Of a DNA stretch of 64,000 nucleotides, positions 1 to 8,031 are shown piece by piece. Source of the DNA: Erwinia sp. E602 (GTDB lineage Bacteria > Pseudomonadota > Gammaproteobacteria > Enterobacterales > Enterobacteriaceae). The notes beneath the pieces were generated by a model. That model was given only the letters and a program-made list of their open reading frames with translations. It was not told where the DNA came from and made no database searches. Each line of letters starts with the position of its first letter. Position 1 is the first letter of the stretch. The stretch spans positions 261,970 through 325,969 of the forward strand of contig NZ_CP046581.1 in NCBI RefSeq assembly GCF_018141005.1. Direction: 5' to 3'. Position numbers and translations under genes: made by a program.

Positions 1-545
1 TCGGCATGGAGCGCGGCGTGCTGGGCGCGGTGGAGAAAGCCCGTGAGGTGGCGGCGAAAGGGGCCGGTGCCGGCACCCTGCTGTGCCGCGCGGCGGATGC
101 CTGGGCCGATAAGGCTGGCGGCACCTCCGGCGCGCTGTGGGGCGTGGCGCTGACCGCGCTGGGTACGGCCATCGGCGACCGGCAGGCCCCCAGCGCCGAA
201 CGCGTGGCGAGCGGCGTGCGCGCCGCCCAGCAGGGCATTCAGCACTTTGGTAAAGCCCGCGTCGGGGATAAAACCATGGTCGACGTGCTGGTGCCGTTCA
301 GCGATACGCTGAACCAGCGCGTGGAGGCCGGGGATTCGCTGACCGACGCCTGGCTGCAGGCGGCACAGGTGGCGGAGCAGGCCGCACAGGCCACCGCGCA
401 GCTGCTGCCGAAGATGGGCCGCGCCCGTCCGCTGGCGGAACGCAGCCTGGGCACGCCGGACGCCGGTGCGGTGTCGCTGGCGATGATCGTCAACACCGTT
501 GGCCGGCTGCTGCTGGCGCAGGCCACCATGACGCACGGAGTCTGA
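1..545 (+). CDS. C-terminal part of dihydroxyacetone-kinase-type (DAK/DhaL domain) sugar kinase, cut by window edge
   Basis: The visible 180 or so residues match the phosphatase-like lobe of ATP-dependent dihydroxyacetone kinases. There is a GGTSGALWG segment followed by an Ala/Gly-rich helical stretch and a terminal SLGTPDAGAVSLAMI element, the usual end of the DhaL domain. The frame is open to base 3, so the true start and the nucleotide-binding aspartates lie upstream of the window. Family members phosphorylate dihydroxyacetone or L-erythrulose. The next gene, 2 bases downstream, is a triosephosphate-isomerase homologue; that pairing is known from L-erythrulose kinase (LerK) and erythrulose-1-phosphate isomerase (LerI) pathways. 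The family is clear; the tetrose substrate is an inference. Confidence 0.8.
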   Translation, partial: GMERGVLGAVEKAREVAAKGAGAGTLLCRAADAWADKAGGTSGALWGVALTALGTAIGDRQAPSAERVASGVRAAQQGIQHFGKARVGDKTMVDVLVPFSDTLNQRVEAGDSLTDAWLQAAQVAEQAAQATAQLLPKMGRARPLAERSLGTPDAGAVSLAMIVNTVGRLLLAQATMTHGV

Positions 546-547
546 GC

Positions 548-1327
548 ATGTCACAGGCAAAAATCTGGCTGGGCGTCAGCCTGAAAATGTATTTCGGTTA
601 TCAGCAGACCCTCGACTGGAGCCGTGAAGTGGCCGCGCTGGCCCAGCGCCATCCGGCTATCCGGTCCGGCGAGGTCGGCCTGTTTGTGCTGCCCGCCTAT
701 CCGGCCATCCCGGCGGTTGCGGCGATCTTTGCCGCTACGCCGGTGCGCGTTGGCGGGCAGGACGTCTGCCAGGCGGAGAACGGTGCCTGGACCGGTGAAG
801 TCAGCGCCAGCATGCTGGCCGAGCTGGGCTGCAGCCTGGCGGAGATCGGCCACGCCGAACGCCGCCGCCATTTCCACGAGGATGCCGCACAGATCGCCGC
901 CAAGGTGGCGGTGTCGCTGCGTCACGGGTTAAGCCCGGTGCTGTGCATCGGTGAAGAGCAGCAGGGCGAAGTGGCAGAGGCCGTTGCGTTATGCCAGCAG
1001 CAGCTGGGTGAAGCGCTGGCCGATGCCGCGCGGGAAGGCGCGAAGGGCACGCTGTTCTTTGCCTATGAACCGCAGTGGGCGATCGGTGCGCCGCAGCCGG
1101 CCCCGGACGACTTTATCCGCGCGGTGTGCGCCGGCCTGCACGACCTGCCGACGCCGGAGGGCATTGACCTGCAGATTATCTATGGCGGCAGCGCCGGTCC
1201 CGGCCTGATCCAGCGGCTGGGGCGCGACGTTGACGGCCTGTTCCTCGGGCGTTTTGCCCACGATCCTCAGGCGCTGGCGCAGATTGTTGATGAAGCCAGC
1301 GCCCTGTTAGCGGAGAGCCGTATATGA
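548..1327 (+). CDS. Triosephosphate isomerase-like sugar-phosphate isomerase (LerI/EryH type)
   Basis: This 259-residue TIM-barrel protein keeps the catalytic set of triosephosphate isomerase: Lys13 in the LKMYFGY segment, His102 in IGHAERR (normally IGHSERR) and Glu174 in AYEPQWAIG, with the phosphate-binding YGGSAGP near residue 218. The divergence around Lys13 (no NWKMN) and its place in a catabolic operon behind a DAK-type kinase point to a pathway paralogue acting on an erythrulose-phosphate or similar ketose phosphate, not the housekeeping tpiA. It begins 2 bases after the kinase stop and overlaps the next gene by four bases (ATGA). Substrate is inferred. Confidence 0.82.
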   Translation: MSQAKIWLGVSLKMYFGYQQTLDWSREVAALAQRHPAIRSGEVGLFVLPAYPAIPAVAAIFAATPVRVGGQDVCQAENGAWTGEVSASMLAELGCSLAEIGHAERRRHFHEDAAQIAAKVAVSLRHGLSPVLCIGEEQQGEVAEAVALCQQQLGEALADAAREGAKGTLFFAYEPQWAIGAPQPAPDDFIRAVCAGLHDLPTPEGIDLQIIYGGSAGPGLIQRLGRDVDGLFLGRFAHDPQALAQIVDEASALLAESRI

Positions 1328-2133
1328 GCCGGATCGGACTCAGTACCTACGCCTTTTTCTGGCGCATGTCGCCGCAGGTGCCGCAGCCGCTGAGCCTGCT
1401 GCAGATGCTGCAGCAGACCGCCGCGCTTGACGTACCGGTGTTTCAGATCTGCGACTACCCGGCGATCGAAAGCTGGTCAGACGCGCAGCTGGAGGAGCTG
1501 CGTCAGCAGGCCGACGCGCTGAATATCACCCTCGAACTGGGCACCCGCGGGCTGGGCACCGCCCACCTGCAGCGCTACCTGCATATGGCGCAGATCCTCG
1601 GTGCCCGCGTGGTGCGCTCGATGTTCCACACCGCCAGCCACCGCCCGTCGCTGGAGGAGGCCGCGCGGCTGATAGCGGAGATCCTGCCGGCCTTTGAACG
1701 CCAGCAGGTGCGCCTGTGCCTGGAGACCTACGAGCAGGTTAAAACCGCCGACATGATGTCGGTGATCGACCGCTTCCCATCGCCGTGGCTGGGCGTCTGC
1801 CTTGACCCCGCCAACTGCGTGGCCGGGCTTGAGCTGCCCGAGCAAACCATCGCCAGCACCGCCGCGCGGGTCGGCAACCTGCACATTAAAGATTTCGCCT
1901 TTTCCCGCCGCGACGGCTGGGTCGGTTTCACCTACGCCGGCTGCCCGATGGGCGAAGGGCTGCTGGACTATGACCGGATGATCGCCGCGGTGCGCCCGGC
2001 GGAAAAAGGCATTAACCAAATCGTAGAGCACTGGCTGCCGTGGCAGGACGATGCTGAACTGACCTGCCAGCGGGAAGCCGAGTGGACGCTGCGCACCGTT
2101 GAATTCTTACGTAGTAAACAAGATCAGGAGTAA
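1324..2133 (+). CDS. Sugar phosphate isomerase/epimerase (xylose-isomerase-like TIM barrel)
   Basis: A 269-residue protein of the AP-endonuclease-2/IolE-like TIM-barrel superfamily. Putative metal ligands are spread as usual: the Glu of CLETYEQ, the Asp of VCLDPANC, the His of NLHIKDFAF and the Glu of IVEHWLPW near the C-terminus. Such enzymes isomerise or epimerise sugars and sugar acids. Its start overlaps the upstream isomerase stop (ATGA), so the genes are translationally coupled. The precise substrate cannot be read from sequence; a three- to five-carbon keto sugar fits the operon. Confidence 0.8.
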   Translation: MSRIGLSTYAFFWRMSPQVPQPLSLLQMLQQTAALDVPVFQICDYPAIESWSDAQLEELRQQADALNITLELGTRGLGTAHLQRYLHMAQILGARVVRSMFHTASHRPSLEEAARLIAEILPAFERQQVRLCLETYEQVKTADMMSVIDRFPSPWLGVCLDPANCVAGLELPEQTIASTAARVGNLHIKDFAFSRRDGWVGFTYAGCPMGEGLLDYDRMIAAVRPAEKGINQIVEHWLPWQDDAELTCQREAEWTLRTVEFLRSKQDQE

Positions 2134-2137
2134 TGAA

Positions 2138-2992
2138 ATGAGCGTACTGAAAACCATCACCGTGATCGGTGCCGGCGGCAAAATGGGCATGCGTATCTCT
2201 GCCAATTTCCAGAAAAGCGACTATCAGGTGTTCTACTGCGAGAACTCGCCGAAGGCGCAGGAGCAGGTGATCGCCCAGGGGCGTGAGCTGTCTGACGCTG
2301 CTTCGGTGGTGCCGGTCAGTGACGTGGTGATCCTGGCGGTGCCGGATATCGTACTGGGTAAGGTTTCTGAAGGCGTGGTGCCGCAGATGAAAGCGGGCGC
2401 GATCCTGCTGACGCTGGATCCGGCCGCCGCCTACGCCAACCTGATTGCCCAGCGCAACGGGATCGAATACGCGGTGGCGCACCCGTGCCACCCGTCGGTG
2501 TTTCTGGAGCGCTACACTAAAGAAGAGCACGCCGACGCCTTTGGCGGTATCGCGGCCATCCAGCACGTGGCGGCCTCCTATGAAGCCGGCAGCGACGCAC
2601 AGCGCGCGGAGCTGAGTAAGGTAATCAGCGTGATGTACGGCCCGGTGGAAGAGGTGCACTGGGTGACCGTCACCCAGCTGGCCTACCTGGAGCCGACGCT
2701 GGTGGAAACCGTGGCCTGTATGGTCGGCGCCTTTATGAAAGAGGCGCTGGATGAGACCGTTAAGCACAGCGGCGTGCCGGAAGAAGCGGCCAAAGCGATG
2801 CTCTACGGCCATATCCAGATCGCGCTGGCGGTGGCCTTCCGCGCCACCAACCCGTTCTCTGACGCCTGCATGATCGCCATGGAGTACGGCCGTGAGAAGA
2901 TCGTTAAGCCGGACTGGAAGCAGATCTTCGATCAGAAAGAGCTCGACATCGTTATCGCCCGCATGCTGAAGATTGACGCCATCCGTCGTTAA
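2138..2992 (+). CDS. NAD(P)-dependent oxidoreductase with 6-phosphogluconate-dehydrogenase-like C-terminal domain (apionate oxidoisomerase-like)
   Basis: This 284-residue protein opens with a Rossmann fold (VIGAGGKMG at about residue 8) and continues into an all-alpha domain like that of 6-phosphogluconate dehydrogenases, including HPCHPS and a Gly-rich segment. Proteins of this layout include D-apionate oxidoisomerase (ApnO) of apiose/apionate catabolism. The start used is the ATG at 2138, preceded by AGGAG at 2126-2130 and four bases after the previous stop; an in-frame opening at 2099 lies inside the upstream gene. It ends the catabolic operon. An oxidising role on a branched or tetronic acid is inferred. 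Confidence 0.75.
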   Translation: MSVLKTITVIGAGGKMGMRISANFQKSDYQVFYCENSPKAQEQVIAQGRELSDAASVVPVSDVVILAVPDIVLGKVSEGVVPQMKAGAILLTLDPAAAYANLIAQRNGIEYAVAHPCHPSVFLERYTKEEHADAFGGIAAIQHVAASYEAGSDAQRAELSKVISVMYGPVEEVHWVTVTQLAYLEPTLVETVACMVGAFMKEALDETVKHSGVPEEAAKAMLYGHIQIALAVAFRATNPFSDACMIAMEYGREKIVKPDWKQIFDQKELDIVIARMLKIDAIRR

Positions 2993-3007
2993 TCTGTGAC
3001 CGCCCTG

Positions 3008-3042
3008 CGGTTCATATCGCCAATGCCTGGCGATATGAACCG
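3008..3042. promoter_or_regulatory. 14-bp perfect inverted repeat, possible operator of the SorC-type regulator
   Basis: Arms CGGTTCATATCGCC (3008-3021) and its exact complement (3029-3042) flank a 7-base centre. There is no T-run after the stem, so a simple terminator is less likely. It lies 16 bases after the oxidoreductase stop and 69 bases before the regulator start, where an operator or mRNA-processing hairpin would fit. Confidence 0.45.
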
Positions 3043-3110
3043 TATCAATGATATAAATCCTTCCAGAACCGCCTGAGCTCAGTCAGGCCACACGTTGCGG
3101 GACCTCGCGC

Positions 3111-4076
3111 ATGGAAAAAAAGACGCCCTCTCAGGACCTGGAACTGCTGACCGAAATCGCCGTTGCCTATTACCAGGATGAAATCACTCAGGAAGAGATC
3201 GCGCGCAAGTTTGGTATTTCGCGGATCAAGGTCGGGCGGCTGCTGAAACGCGCTAAGGAAGAAGGCATCGTGGAGATCACCGTGCGTTATCATCCGGTGT
3301 TCAGCACCGGACTGGAGCAGCAGCTGATCGACCGCTTTCCGCAGATGCAGCGGGCGCTGATCGCCCTTGACCTGCAGGACGGCGACGAGCAGCGGCGCCA
3401 GGTGGCCGCGCTGGTTTCCGGCTATCTTGAGCAGACCCTGAAGGAAAATTCGGTGGTAGCTGTCGGCCAGGGGCGGAACGTGGCGGCGGTGGCCGATCAC
3501 CCCGGCCAGGTACCGACGCGCAACTGCCACTTTATCAGCGGCATCGGCGGCACCCACCGCCCCGGCGATGCCATTAACGCCGACCACATCAGCCGCCGGC
3601 TGGCGAAGAAGTTCGGCGGCATCAGCGAAACCCTCTACGCGCCGGCCTACGTGGAAAACCGCGCGCTGAAAGAGGCGTTTATGCAGAACGGCACCATTAA
3701 AGAGACGCTGGATCGCGCCCGTAAGGCCGATATCGCGCTGGTCGGCATCGGCGATATGAACGAGAACAGCTATATGGTGAAGCTGGGCTGGTTCACCCCG
3801 CACGAGATTATCGACGCCAGCCTCAATCAGGGCGTTACCGGCGACGTGGCGGGCTATGACTTCTTTAACTCGCAGGGTCAGCACGTGGATACGGTGATGA
3901 ACGACCGGGTGATCGGCGTCAGCATCGACGAGCTGCGCAAAATCCCCTGCGTGATTGCTATCGCTTCCGAAAACACCAAAGCGATGGCGATCCTCGGTGC
4001 GCTGCGCACCGGTGCTATCGATATCATCGCGACGACTGCGCAGAATATCCGCACGATTTTGAATATGACGAAGTAG
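3111..4076 (+). CDS. SorC/DeoR-type sugar-binding transcriptional regulator
   Basis: The 321-residue product starts with a winged helix-turn-helix (residues 15-60, containing QEEIARKFGISRIKVGRLLKRA). A long sugar-isomerase-like effector domain follows, typical of the SorC family, with VAVGQGRN, IGDMNEN and a C-terminal GALRTGAIDIIATT element. SorC proteins bind phosphorylated sugars and control neighbouring catabolic genes. It follows the four-gene catabolic operon in the same direction and is the obvious local regulator. The palindrome 69 bases upstream may be its target. Family assignment is firm; the effector is unknown. Confidence 0.88.
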   Translation: MEKKTPSQDLELLTEIAVAYYQDEITQEEIARKFGISRIKVGRLLKRAKEEGIVEITVRYHPVFSTGLEQQLIDRFPQMQRALIALDLQDGDEQRRQVAALVSGYLEQTLKENSVVAVGQGRNVAAVADHPGQVPTRNCHFISGIGGTHRPGDAINADHISRRLAKKFGGISETLYAPAYVENRALKEAFMQNGTIKETLDRARKADIALVGIGDMNENSYMVKLGWFTPHEIIDASLNQGVTGDVAGYDFFNSQGQHVDTVMNDRVIGVSIDELRKIPCVIAIASENTKAMAILGALRTGAIDIIATTAQNIRTILNMTK

Positions 4077-4121
4077 GGGGCCACAAGGAACTGTGGCCTG
4101 AGCGGCGTAAACAATCCCTGT

Positions 4122-4156
4122 AAACAACAAAAGCGCCAGAGGCGCTTTTGTTGTTT
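4122..4156. terminator. Strong stem-loop terminator after the SorC-type gene
   Basis: Perfect 16-bp arms (AAACAACAAAAGCGCC at 4122-4137 and its complement at 4141-4156) surround a three-base loop. The T-rich side of the stem (TTTTGTTGTTT) reads like a transcription stop on the plus strand and the structure would work in both directions. A smaller hairpin (GGCCACA/TGTGGCC, 4079-4098) precedes it. Confidence 0.8.
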
Positions 4157-4239
4157 GGACAAACACCCTATTTAATTCAGGTACCTGACCACTTTCTGCG
4201 CATGTATTATGTCGGAACAGGGAATAACATACGCGTTCA

Positions 4240-4410
4240 TTGCATAAAACCTTACCACCGGGGAGCCTGACTTTGCAACCACAGGACTATGCCGCCATTG
4301 AGACGTCAATTTCCGTCGCTCGTCTGCGGAGCTACGGTGCGTTGACCAACAACGGCGTGACTGAACAGCGTATCGGGGCTTACCTGTGGAATAAACGTGT
4401 CAGCGGAACT
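4240..4410 (+). pseudogene. N-terminal remnant of an Abi-like (abortive infection) protein
   Basis: The open frame from 4240 gives a product whose central part (from QPQDYAAIETSISVARL through GAYLWNKRVSG) resembles the first helices of Abi-like proteins, where a conserved YxWN...SGAF segment follows. The similarity stops around 4410, right beside the end of the Hcp gene on the opposite strand, and the frame runs out at 4446. The most economical reading is that insertion of the AT-rich type VI cassette removed the rest of the gene. The family call rests on pattern memory and is moderate. Confidence 0.4.
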
Positions 4411-4422
4411 CTTAAGCGGGTA

Positions 4423-4905
4423 TCACTCTGTTTTTTTCATCCATGAGTCACTGTACTGAATGTTTCCTTCTTTATAGTGCCAGGTGATGCCCCTGAACCT
4501 CAGGGCTACGGTTTCTAACATATTGGGGTGCCGCGATCCTGCAATATAGCTGTGTGAAGCTTCAACCGACATCACCACGACATCATCCAGCACTACGCGA
4601 TAGATTTCATATTCCAGCCCGGAGTCGTTAGTGTCGTAATATCGCATCTCTGCTTTCTGCAACCTGCGGCTTTCACACACGGCTATTGCCAGATAAGGCG
4701 AAATCTTATCGATATACTTGTGAATGATAAAAGGCTTATGCATACGTGTTCCGGTGATACTTCCGCTGTGAGCGTCCACGCCAAGAGATACAGCATAACT
4801 GCTGCTCATGATCTCGATTGCGCCTTCCCTGCCTGCTAACAGACAGTCTCCTTTGATAAGTACACCATTTTCATTGTATAAGAACAGATAAGCGGGTAAA
4901 GACAT
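4423..4905 (-). CDS. hcp: Hcp family type VI secretion tube protein
   Basis: The 160-residue product has the full Hcp layout: an opening MSLPAYLFLYNENG, the REGAIEIMSSSY segment, TGTRMHKPFIIHKYIDKISPYLA, the CESRRLQKAEMRYY strand pair, and an ending with MLETVALRFRGITWHYKEGNIQYSDSWM. Hcp hexamers stack into the inner tube of the type VI machine and can carry small effectors. It is the last gene of a three-gene minus-strand operon, its ATG overlapping the lipoprotein stop by one base (TAATG). No other structural T6SS gene is in the window, so this is an orphan Hcp that would need a T6SS encoded elsewhere. Confidence 0.9.
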   Translation of the reverse strand: MSLPAYLFLYNENGVLIKGDCLLAGREGAIEIMSSSYAVSLGVDAHSGSITGTRMHKPFIIHKYIDKISPYLAIAVCESRRLQKAEMRYYDTNDSGLEYEIYRVVLDDVVVMSVEASHSYIAGSRHPNMLETVALRFRGITWHYKEGNIQYSDSWMKKTE

Positions 4906-5276
4906 TAGAGACTCCTTTGCATGCTGAATACATTCCAGTTGTTATCTATGAAAAAAACATAACGATACTTAGTGTCATTCAAAATGTAGTAGGCGTAGTA
5001 TTTGTATCCCGTCTTTAATTTTATATCAAAGCAGGTTTCAGGATATGATAATCCTGGGTTTCCATAACCGGATTCAAGAACTGATTCACTCGATATTTTT
5101 TTGATGTACTCAAGTGAATATTTTTTAAGAACGTCTTTTTTGTCAACACTAAAACAAACTTTTTCTGGCGAAAGATAAATCGATCTCCAGTGATTGTAAA
5201 TTAGTCTGTCGCCCTCGCCTGGGCAACCTGTCAATAAAAAGATCAGCGGGGTGACAGTGAACAGCGATAGTTTCAT
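4905..5276 (-). CDS. Small lipoprotein, putative periplasmic T6SS immunity protein
   Basis: The 123-residue product begins with a lipoprotein signal peptide and a lipobox LLTGC with Cys18, followed by PGEGDRLIY. A short TGCPGxGDR start is typical of proteins annotated as putative T6SS immunity periplasmic lipoproteins. The mature part is about 105 residues of beta-strand-like sequence without catalytic motifs. The gene overlaps the metallopeptidase stop by four bases (ATGA) and is followed directly by hcp. Its position behind a candidate periplasm-acting peptidase suggests it protects the cell from that enzyme. That role is an inference from gene order and localisation. Confidence 0.65.
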   Translation of the reverse strand: MKLSLFTVTPLIFLLTGCPGEGDRLIYNHWRSIYLSPEKVCFSVDKKDVLKKYSLEYIKKISSESVLESGYGNPGLSYPETCFDIKLKTGYKYYAYYILNDTKYRYVFFIDNNWNVFSMQRSL

Positions 5277-5824
5277 TGTGGAAAGCTCCCTAAAATATCC
5301 CTGTATTTTTCTATCAGATTTTCTACTGATTCAGATGAGGGGTAGTGCCTGTAGTTAATGTTTGCTTTAGTATGATAAAAACCACCGTGTAGTAATACCC
5401 AATAATCACTTACTAAGCTGGCCTGTTGTTCCAGACTGTAATCAAGTAGATTTTCTTTGTCCAGGCTGTAGCTGTAATCAGCAGCCCACGAAAAAGCACC
5501 TCGTGTTCTGACCCACATACCTCGCTGATGCTGCCATACATGCATCATTTCATGGAGAAACATATGTTGCATCTTTATTGAAGTTTTAGAAAAATCCTCC
5601 TCATATACGCCTTCCTGAAACCACATTTCGCCATTAGGCGTCATCGCCGTGAAATTACCCTGAAGATTGAACGGTAAATAGCTTCCTCTGTGTACCCACA
5701 CTTTATTATAGTGAATGCTGTAACCGAAAAGCGTAACAGCCAGCACAATTTCACCGGGTTTTAACAACCGCAGGCCGCCTGGTTTTGTTACGTCGTCCTC
5801 ACCGGGGTTTTTGTAGTAATCCAT
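5273..5824 (-). CDS. Putative T6SS effector, zinc metallopeptidase (HEMMH) related to Vgr/Rhs-associated proteins
   Basis: The 183-residue form starts at the ATG at 5824, preceded at ideal spacing by AAGGAGG; a longer frame from 5881 has no comparable ribosome site. The protein carries an HEMMHVW zincin motif (residues 91-95) and a later LEQQASLVSDYW segment near residue 132 that could supply the third ligand. The stretch from LKPGEIVLA to MTPNGEMWFQEG matches small proteins named Vgr-related or Rhs-type secretion proteins and recalls the peptidase tail of VgrG2b. It heads a cassette with a lipoprotein and Hcp. GC is clearly lower than in the flanking genes, suggesting transfer. Confidence 0.7.
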   Translation of the reverse strand: MDYYKNPGEDDVTKPGGLRLLKPGEIVLAVTLFGYSIHYNKVWVHRGSYLPFNLQGNFTAMTPNGEMWFQEGVYEEDFSKTSIKMQHMFLHEMMHVWQHQRGMWVRTRGAFSWAADYSYSLDKENLLDYSLEQQASLVSDYWVLLHGGFYHTKANINYRHYPSSESVENLIEKYRDILGSFPQ

Positions 5825-5991
5825 ACATTCCTCCTTGAGTTTAAAAGCCACTTTATCAATGTGCCGGGTAAGGGCAATCATGGAATTGCCGAAAATCCTT
5901 GAGGTAATTAATTCTTTATTAAAAAATTAAGGTCGTTTATGTTCAGTGCGTATTTACCGACGGGCAGAGAAAGATTCAGGGTAAATAAAGG

Positions 5992-6019
5992 TTAACCCTT
6001 TATCACTACATGATATAAT
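5992..6019 (+). promoter_or_regulatory. Candidate promoter of the LysR gene
   Basis: TATAAT (6014-6019) is preceded after 16 bases by TTAACC (5992-5997). The region 5882-6039 is otherwise AT-rich and contains no gene; it serves both the LysR gene and, on the other strand, the metallopeptidase operon. Confidence 0.4.
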
Positions 6020-6051
6020 CTGTAGGATTACCATAAACCGTGCTCATCACC

Positions 6052-6966
6052 ATGACCACTATCAGAACCCTCGATCTCAACCTGCTAAAGGCGCTGGACG
6101 TGCTGCTGGAGGAGTGCAACGTCACCCGCGCTGCTGCACGTATCGGTGTCACCCAGCCGGCGATGAGCGGCATGCTGACCCGGCTACGGGATAATTTTGG
6201 CGATCCGCTGTTTGTGCGTGCCCGGCACGGCATGGTGCCGACGCCGCGCGCGCAGGCGCTGAAGCTGCCGCTGAAACAGCTGCTGGGGGAGATCGATGGC
6301 CTGCTGCAGCCTCCCGGATTTGACCCGTCTTCCGCCCGGCTGACCTTTACTCTGGCGGCAACCGACTATGCGCTGCGGGCGGTGGCGCTGCCGTTTCTTG
6401 CCGCGCTGAAGACGCTGGCACCGCAGATTCAGGTGGCGCTGGACGACCGGCAGATTCAGGGGCAGCTGGAGCGCGGGGAGATTGACGTAGCGCTGGTCAC
6501 GCGGGACAGTACGCTAGCGGATCTGCACGCGCGCGATCTGTTTACCGAGCACTATGTCTGTGTGCTGCGGGAGGGGAATCCGGCGCTGGTGGCGGGGGGC
6601 GGTGCGCTGAGCCTCGACCGTTTCTGCCAGCTCGATCAGGCGCTGGTCTCTTATACCGGCGGCGGATTCCACGGCGTGACCGACGCCGCGCTGGCGCAGC
6701 AGGGCAGGCAGCGCCGGGTGACGCTGTCGGTGAACAGCTTCCTGATCCTGCCGGAGGTGCTGCGTGCCAGTGATATGGTGGCCGTGCTGCCCGCCCGACT
6801 GGTGGCCGGGATGGTGGGGCTGGCCGTGTGTGAACCGCCGCTGGCGATCCCCGGCTTTGTCAAAGTCGCCGCCTGGCACCCGCGCAGCCATCACGACGTG
6901 GCGCAGCGCTGGCTACGGCAGCTGCTGTTCAGCAGTTGTGTAACAGGTGGCGTTGGCGAGGGTTGA
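6052..6966 (+). CDS. LysR family transcriptional regulator
   Basis: The product (304 residues from the ATG at 6052; a GTG at 6040 would add four) opens with LDLNLLKALDVLLEE and a helix-turn-helix containing NVTRAAARIGVTQPAMSGMLTRLR, the classical LysR start. A periplasmic-binding-protein-like effector domain follows from about residue 90. The hydrophobic pattern after the linker is nearest the NodD/NahR branch. Neither start has a good ribosome site. The convergent neighbour is an SRPBCC protein. No target is evident. Confidence 0.85.
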   Translation: MTTIRTLDLNLLKALDVLLEECNVTRAAARIGVTQPAMSGMLTRLRDNFGDPLFVRARHGMVPTPRAQALKLPLKQLLGEIDGLLQPPGFDPSSARLTFTLAATDYALRAVALPFLAALKTLAPQIQVALDDRQIQGQLERGEIDVALVTRDSTLADLHARDLFTEHYVCVLREGNPALVAGGGALSLDRFCQLDQALVSYTGGGFHGVTDAALAQQGRQRRVTLSVNSFLILPEVLRASDMVAVLPARLVAGMVGLAVCEPPLAIPGFVKVAAWHPRSHHDVAQRWLRQLLFSSCVTGGVGEG

Positions 6967-7144
6967 CCGCCGTGCCTGGCCGTTGGACGCAAAGGCGTTA
7001 AACCCTGCCAGGCGACGTCGAATCCCTGCTGTCGCAACAGGTCAGCGATCGGTATACATGCCCGACGGGGGGGCAACAGTCAGCCGGGGCCACGGGTCGC
7101 CGCCGTGTCTGGCGGCAGGTGGGGGTAGATGTGACAGGCGGTGT

Positions 7145-7672
7145 TTATTCGCGGGGCACGCGTGCCCGTGCCGCCGCCACCAGCCCGTCCAGCCATTCCT
7201 GGTGGCCGTTGATCATCGCATTAGGTTTAGCGGCGTGCAGCGCTTCCGCCGGTTTCCCCTTCTGGGTTTCCTGCGTCAGAATACGCACCCGGCCGCCCTC
7301 GAGATCTTCCACCAGCCAGGCGTGATGCACGTCCAGCCGCTGGTCAGTGCCTTCTTCTCCCACCCAGCCGTGCCAGGCCACGCGCCCGGGCTGGCCCGCC
7401 GCCGGTGGTACATACTCACTGCAGCGCGCCTCCACCGGAAAACCGAAAGTTTCAAAGTAAAAGCGGCTGCCGTCGGCCAGAGTCGGACCAGCGTGGTCGT
7501 AAAAGCGGATACTGGCCGAATTGGCATAGTAGCCCGGCCATTCAGCCGGGACGCTCAGCAGTGGCCAGATATCGGCAGCGCTCAGGCCAGCGACAATCAC
7601 TTCGTTTGAAGCAAAATTCTCCGTAAAGCCGGGAAGGTAGTTTTCCGGCCAGATAATCGCGTTCATTTTCAT
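7145..7672 (-). CDS. SRPBCC-domain protein (START/Bet v1-like, polyketide cyclase type)
   Basis: A 175-residue protein with the alternating strand pattern of the SRPBCC fold: a start NEVIVAGLSAADIWPLLS, a central PTLADGSRFYFETFGFPVEARCSEY, the HHAWLVEDLEGGRVRILTQETQKG strands and a long C-terminal helix NGHQEWLDGLVAAARA. These proteins bind hydrophobic ligands or act in cyclase and stress functions. It is monocistronic, converging with the LysR gene. A 178-base gap (6967-7144) between them holds nothing recognisable. No specific ligand can be named. Confidence 0.7.
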   Translation of the reverse strand: MKMNAIIWPENYLPGFTENFASNEVIVAGLSAADIWPLLSVPAEWPGYYANSASIRFYDHAGPTLADGSRFYFETFGFPVEARCSEYVPPAAGQPGRVAWHGWVGEEGTDQRLDVHHAWLVEDLEGGRVRILTQETQKGKPAEALHAAKPNAMINGHQEWLDGLVAAARARVPRE

Positions 7673-7968
7673 GGTAAAGCTCCTCTGTGTGTCTCAAGCC
7701 AGTACAGGATGATGCTGCGCGCACCGGCGGCGGAAATGATCCGGCGCTTAGCGGCTGGCATGGGCAGGATAGTGGCGGAGGTTAAGACATAAGGCCAATC
7801 GTGATCTTTTATGTCAGACATCAGAAATAATGATATTAGGGGATATCCTGGCGATGGCTTGCGCTGTTTTGTTCAAAGCACCGTCGCCGAGGGCCGTCGG
7901 GTTGGTGGAAGCGGTTGAGCGGGCAACCCATTCGACTGTCTGAAGGAACGCACAGCGTCCCTTTTGCT

Positions 7969-7997
7969 GTGCCACCCCCGCCTCGCTGTGGCATGAT
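7969..7997 (+). promoter_or_regulatory. lacI promoter (E. coli-like -10)
   Basis: CATGAT at 7992-7997, inside TGTGGCATGATACC, resembles the weak -10 region of E. coli lacI (GGTATGGCATGATAGC). GTGCCA 17 bases upstream would be a poor -35. The interval 7673-8031 between the SRPBCC gene and lacI contains no other recognisable feature. Confidence 0.45.
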
Positions 7998-8031
7998 ACC
8001 CGCCAACCCCCACCGCCATCAGGAACCTCTT

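Noticed and set aside
3045..4166. Minus-strand open frame opposite the SorC-type gene
   Set aside because: Shadow of the regulator gene; it crosses the terminator hairpin and has no recognisable domain.
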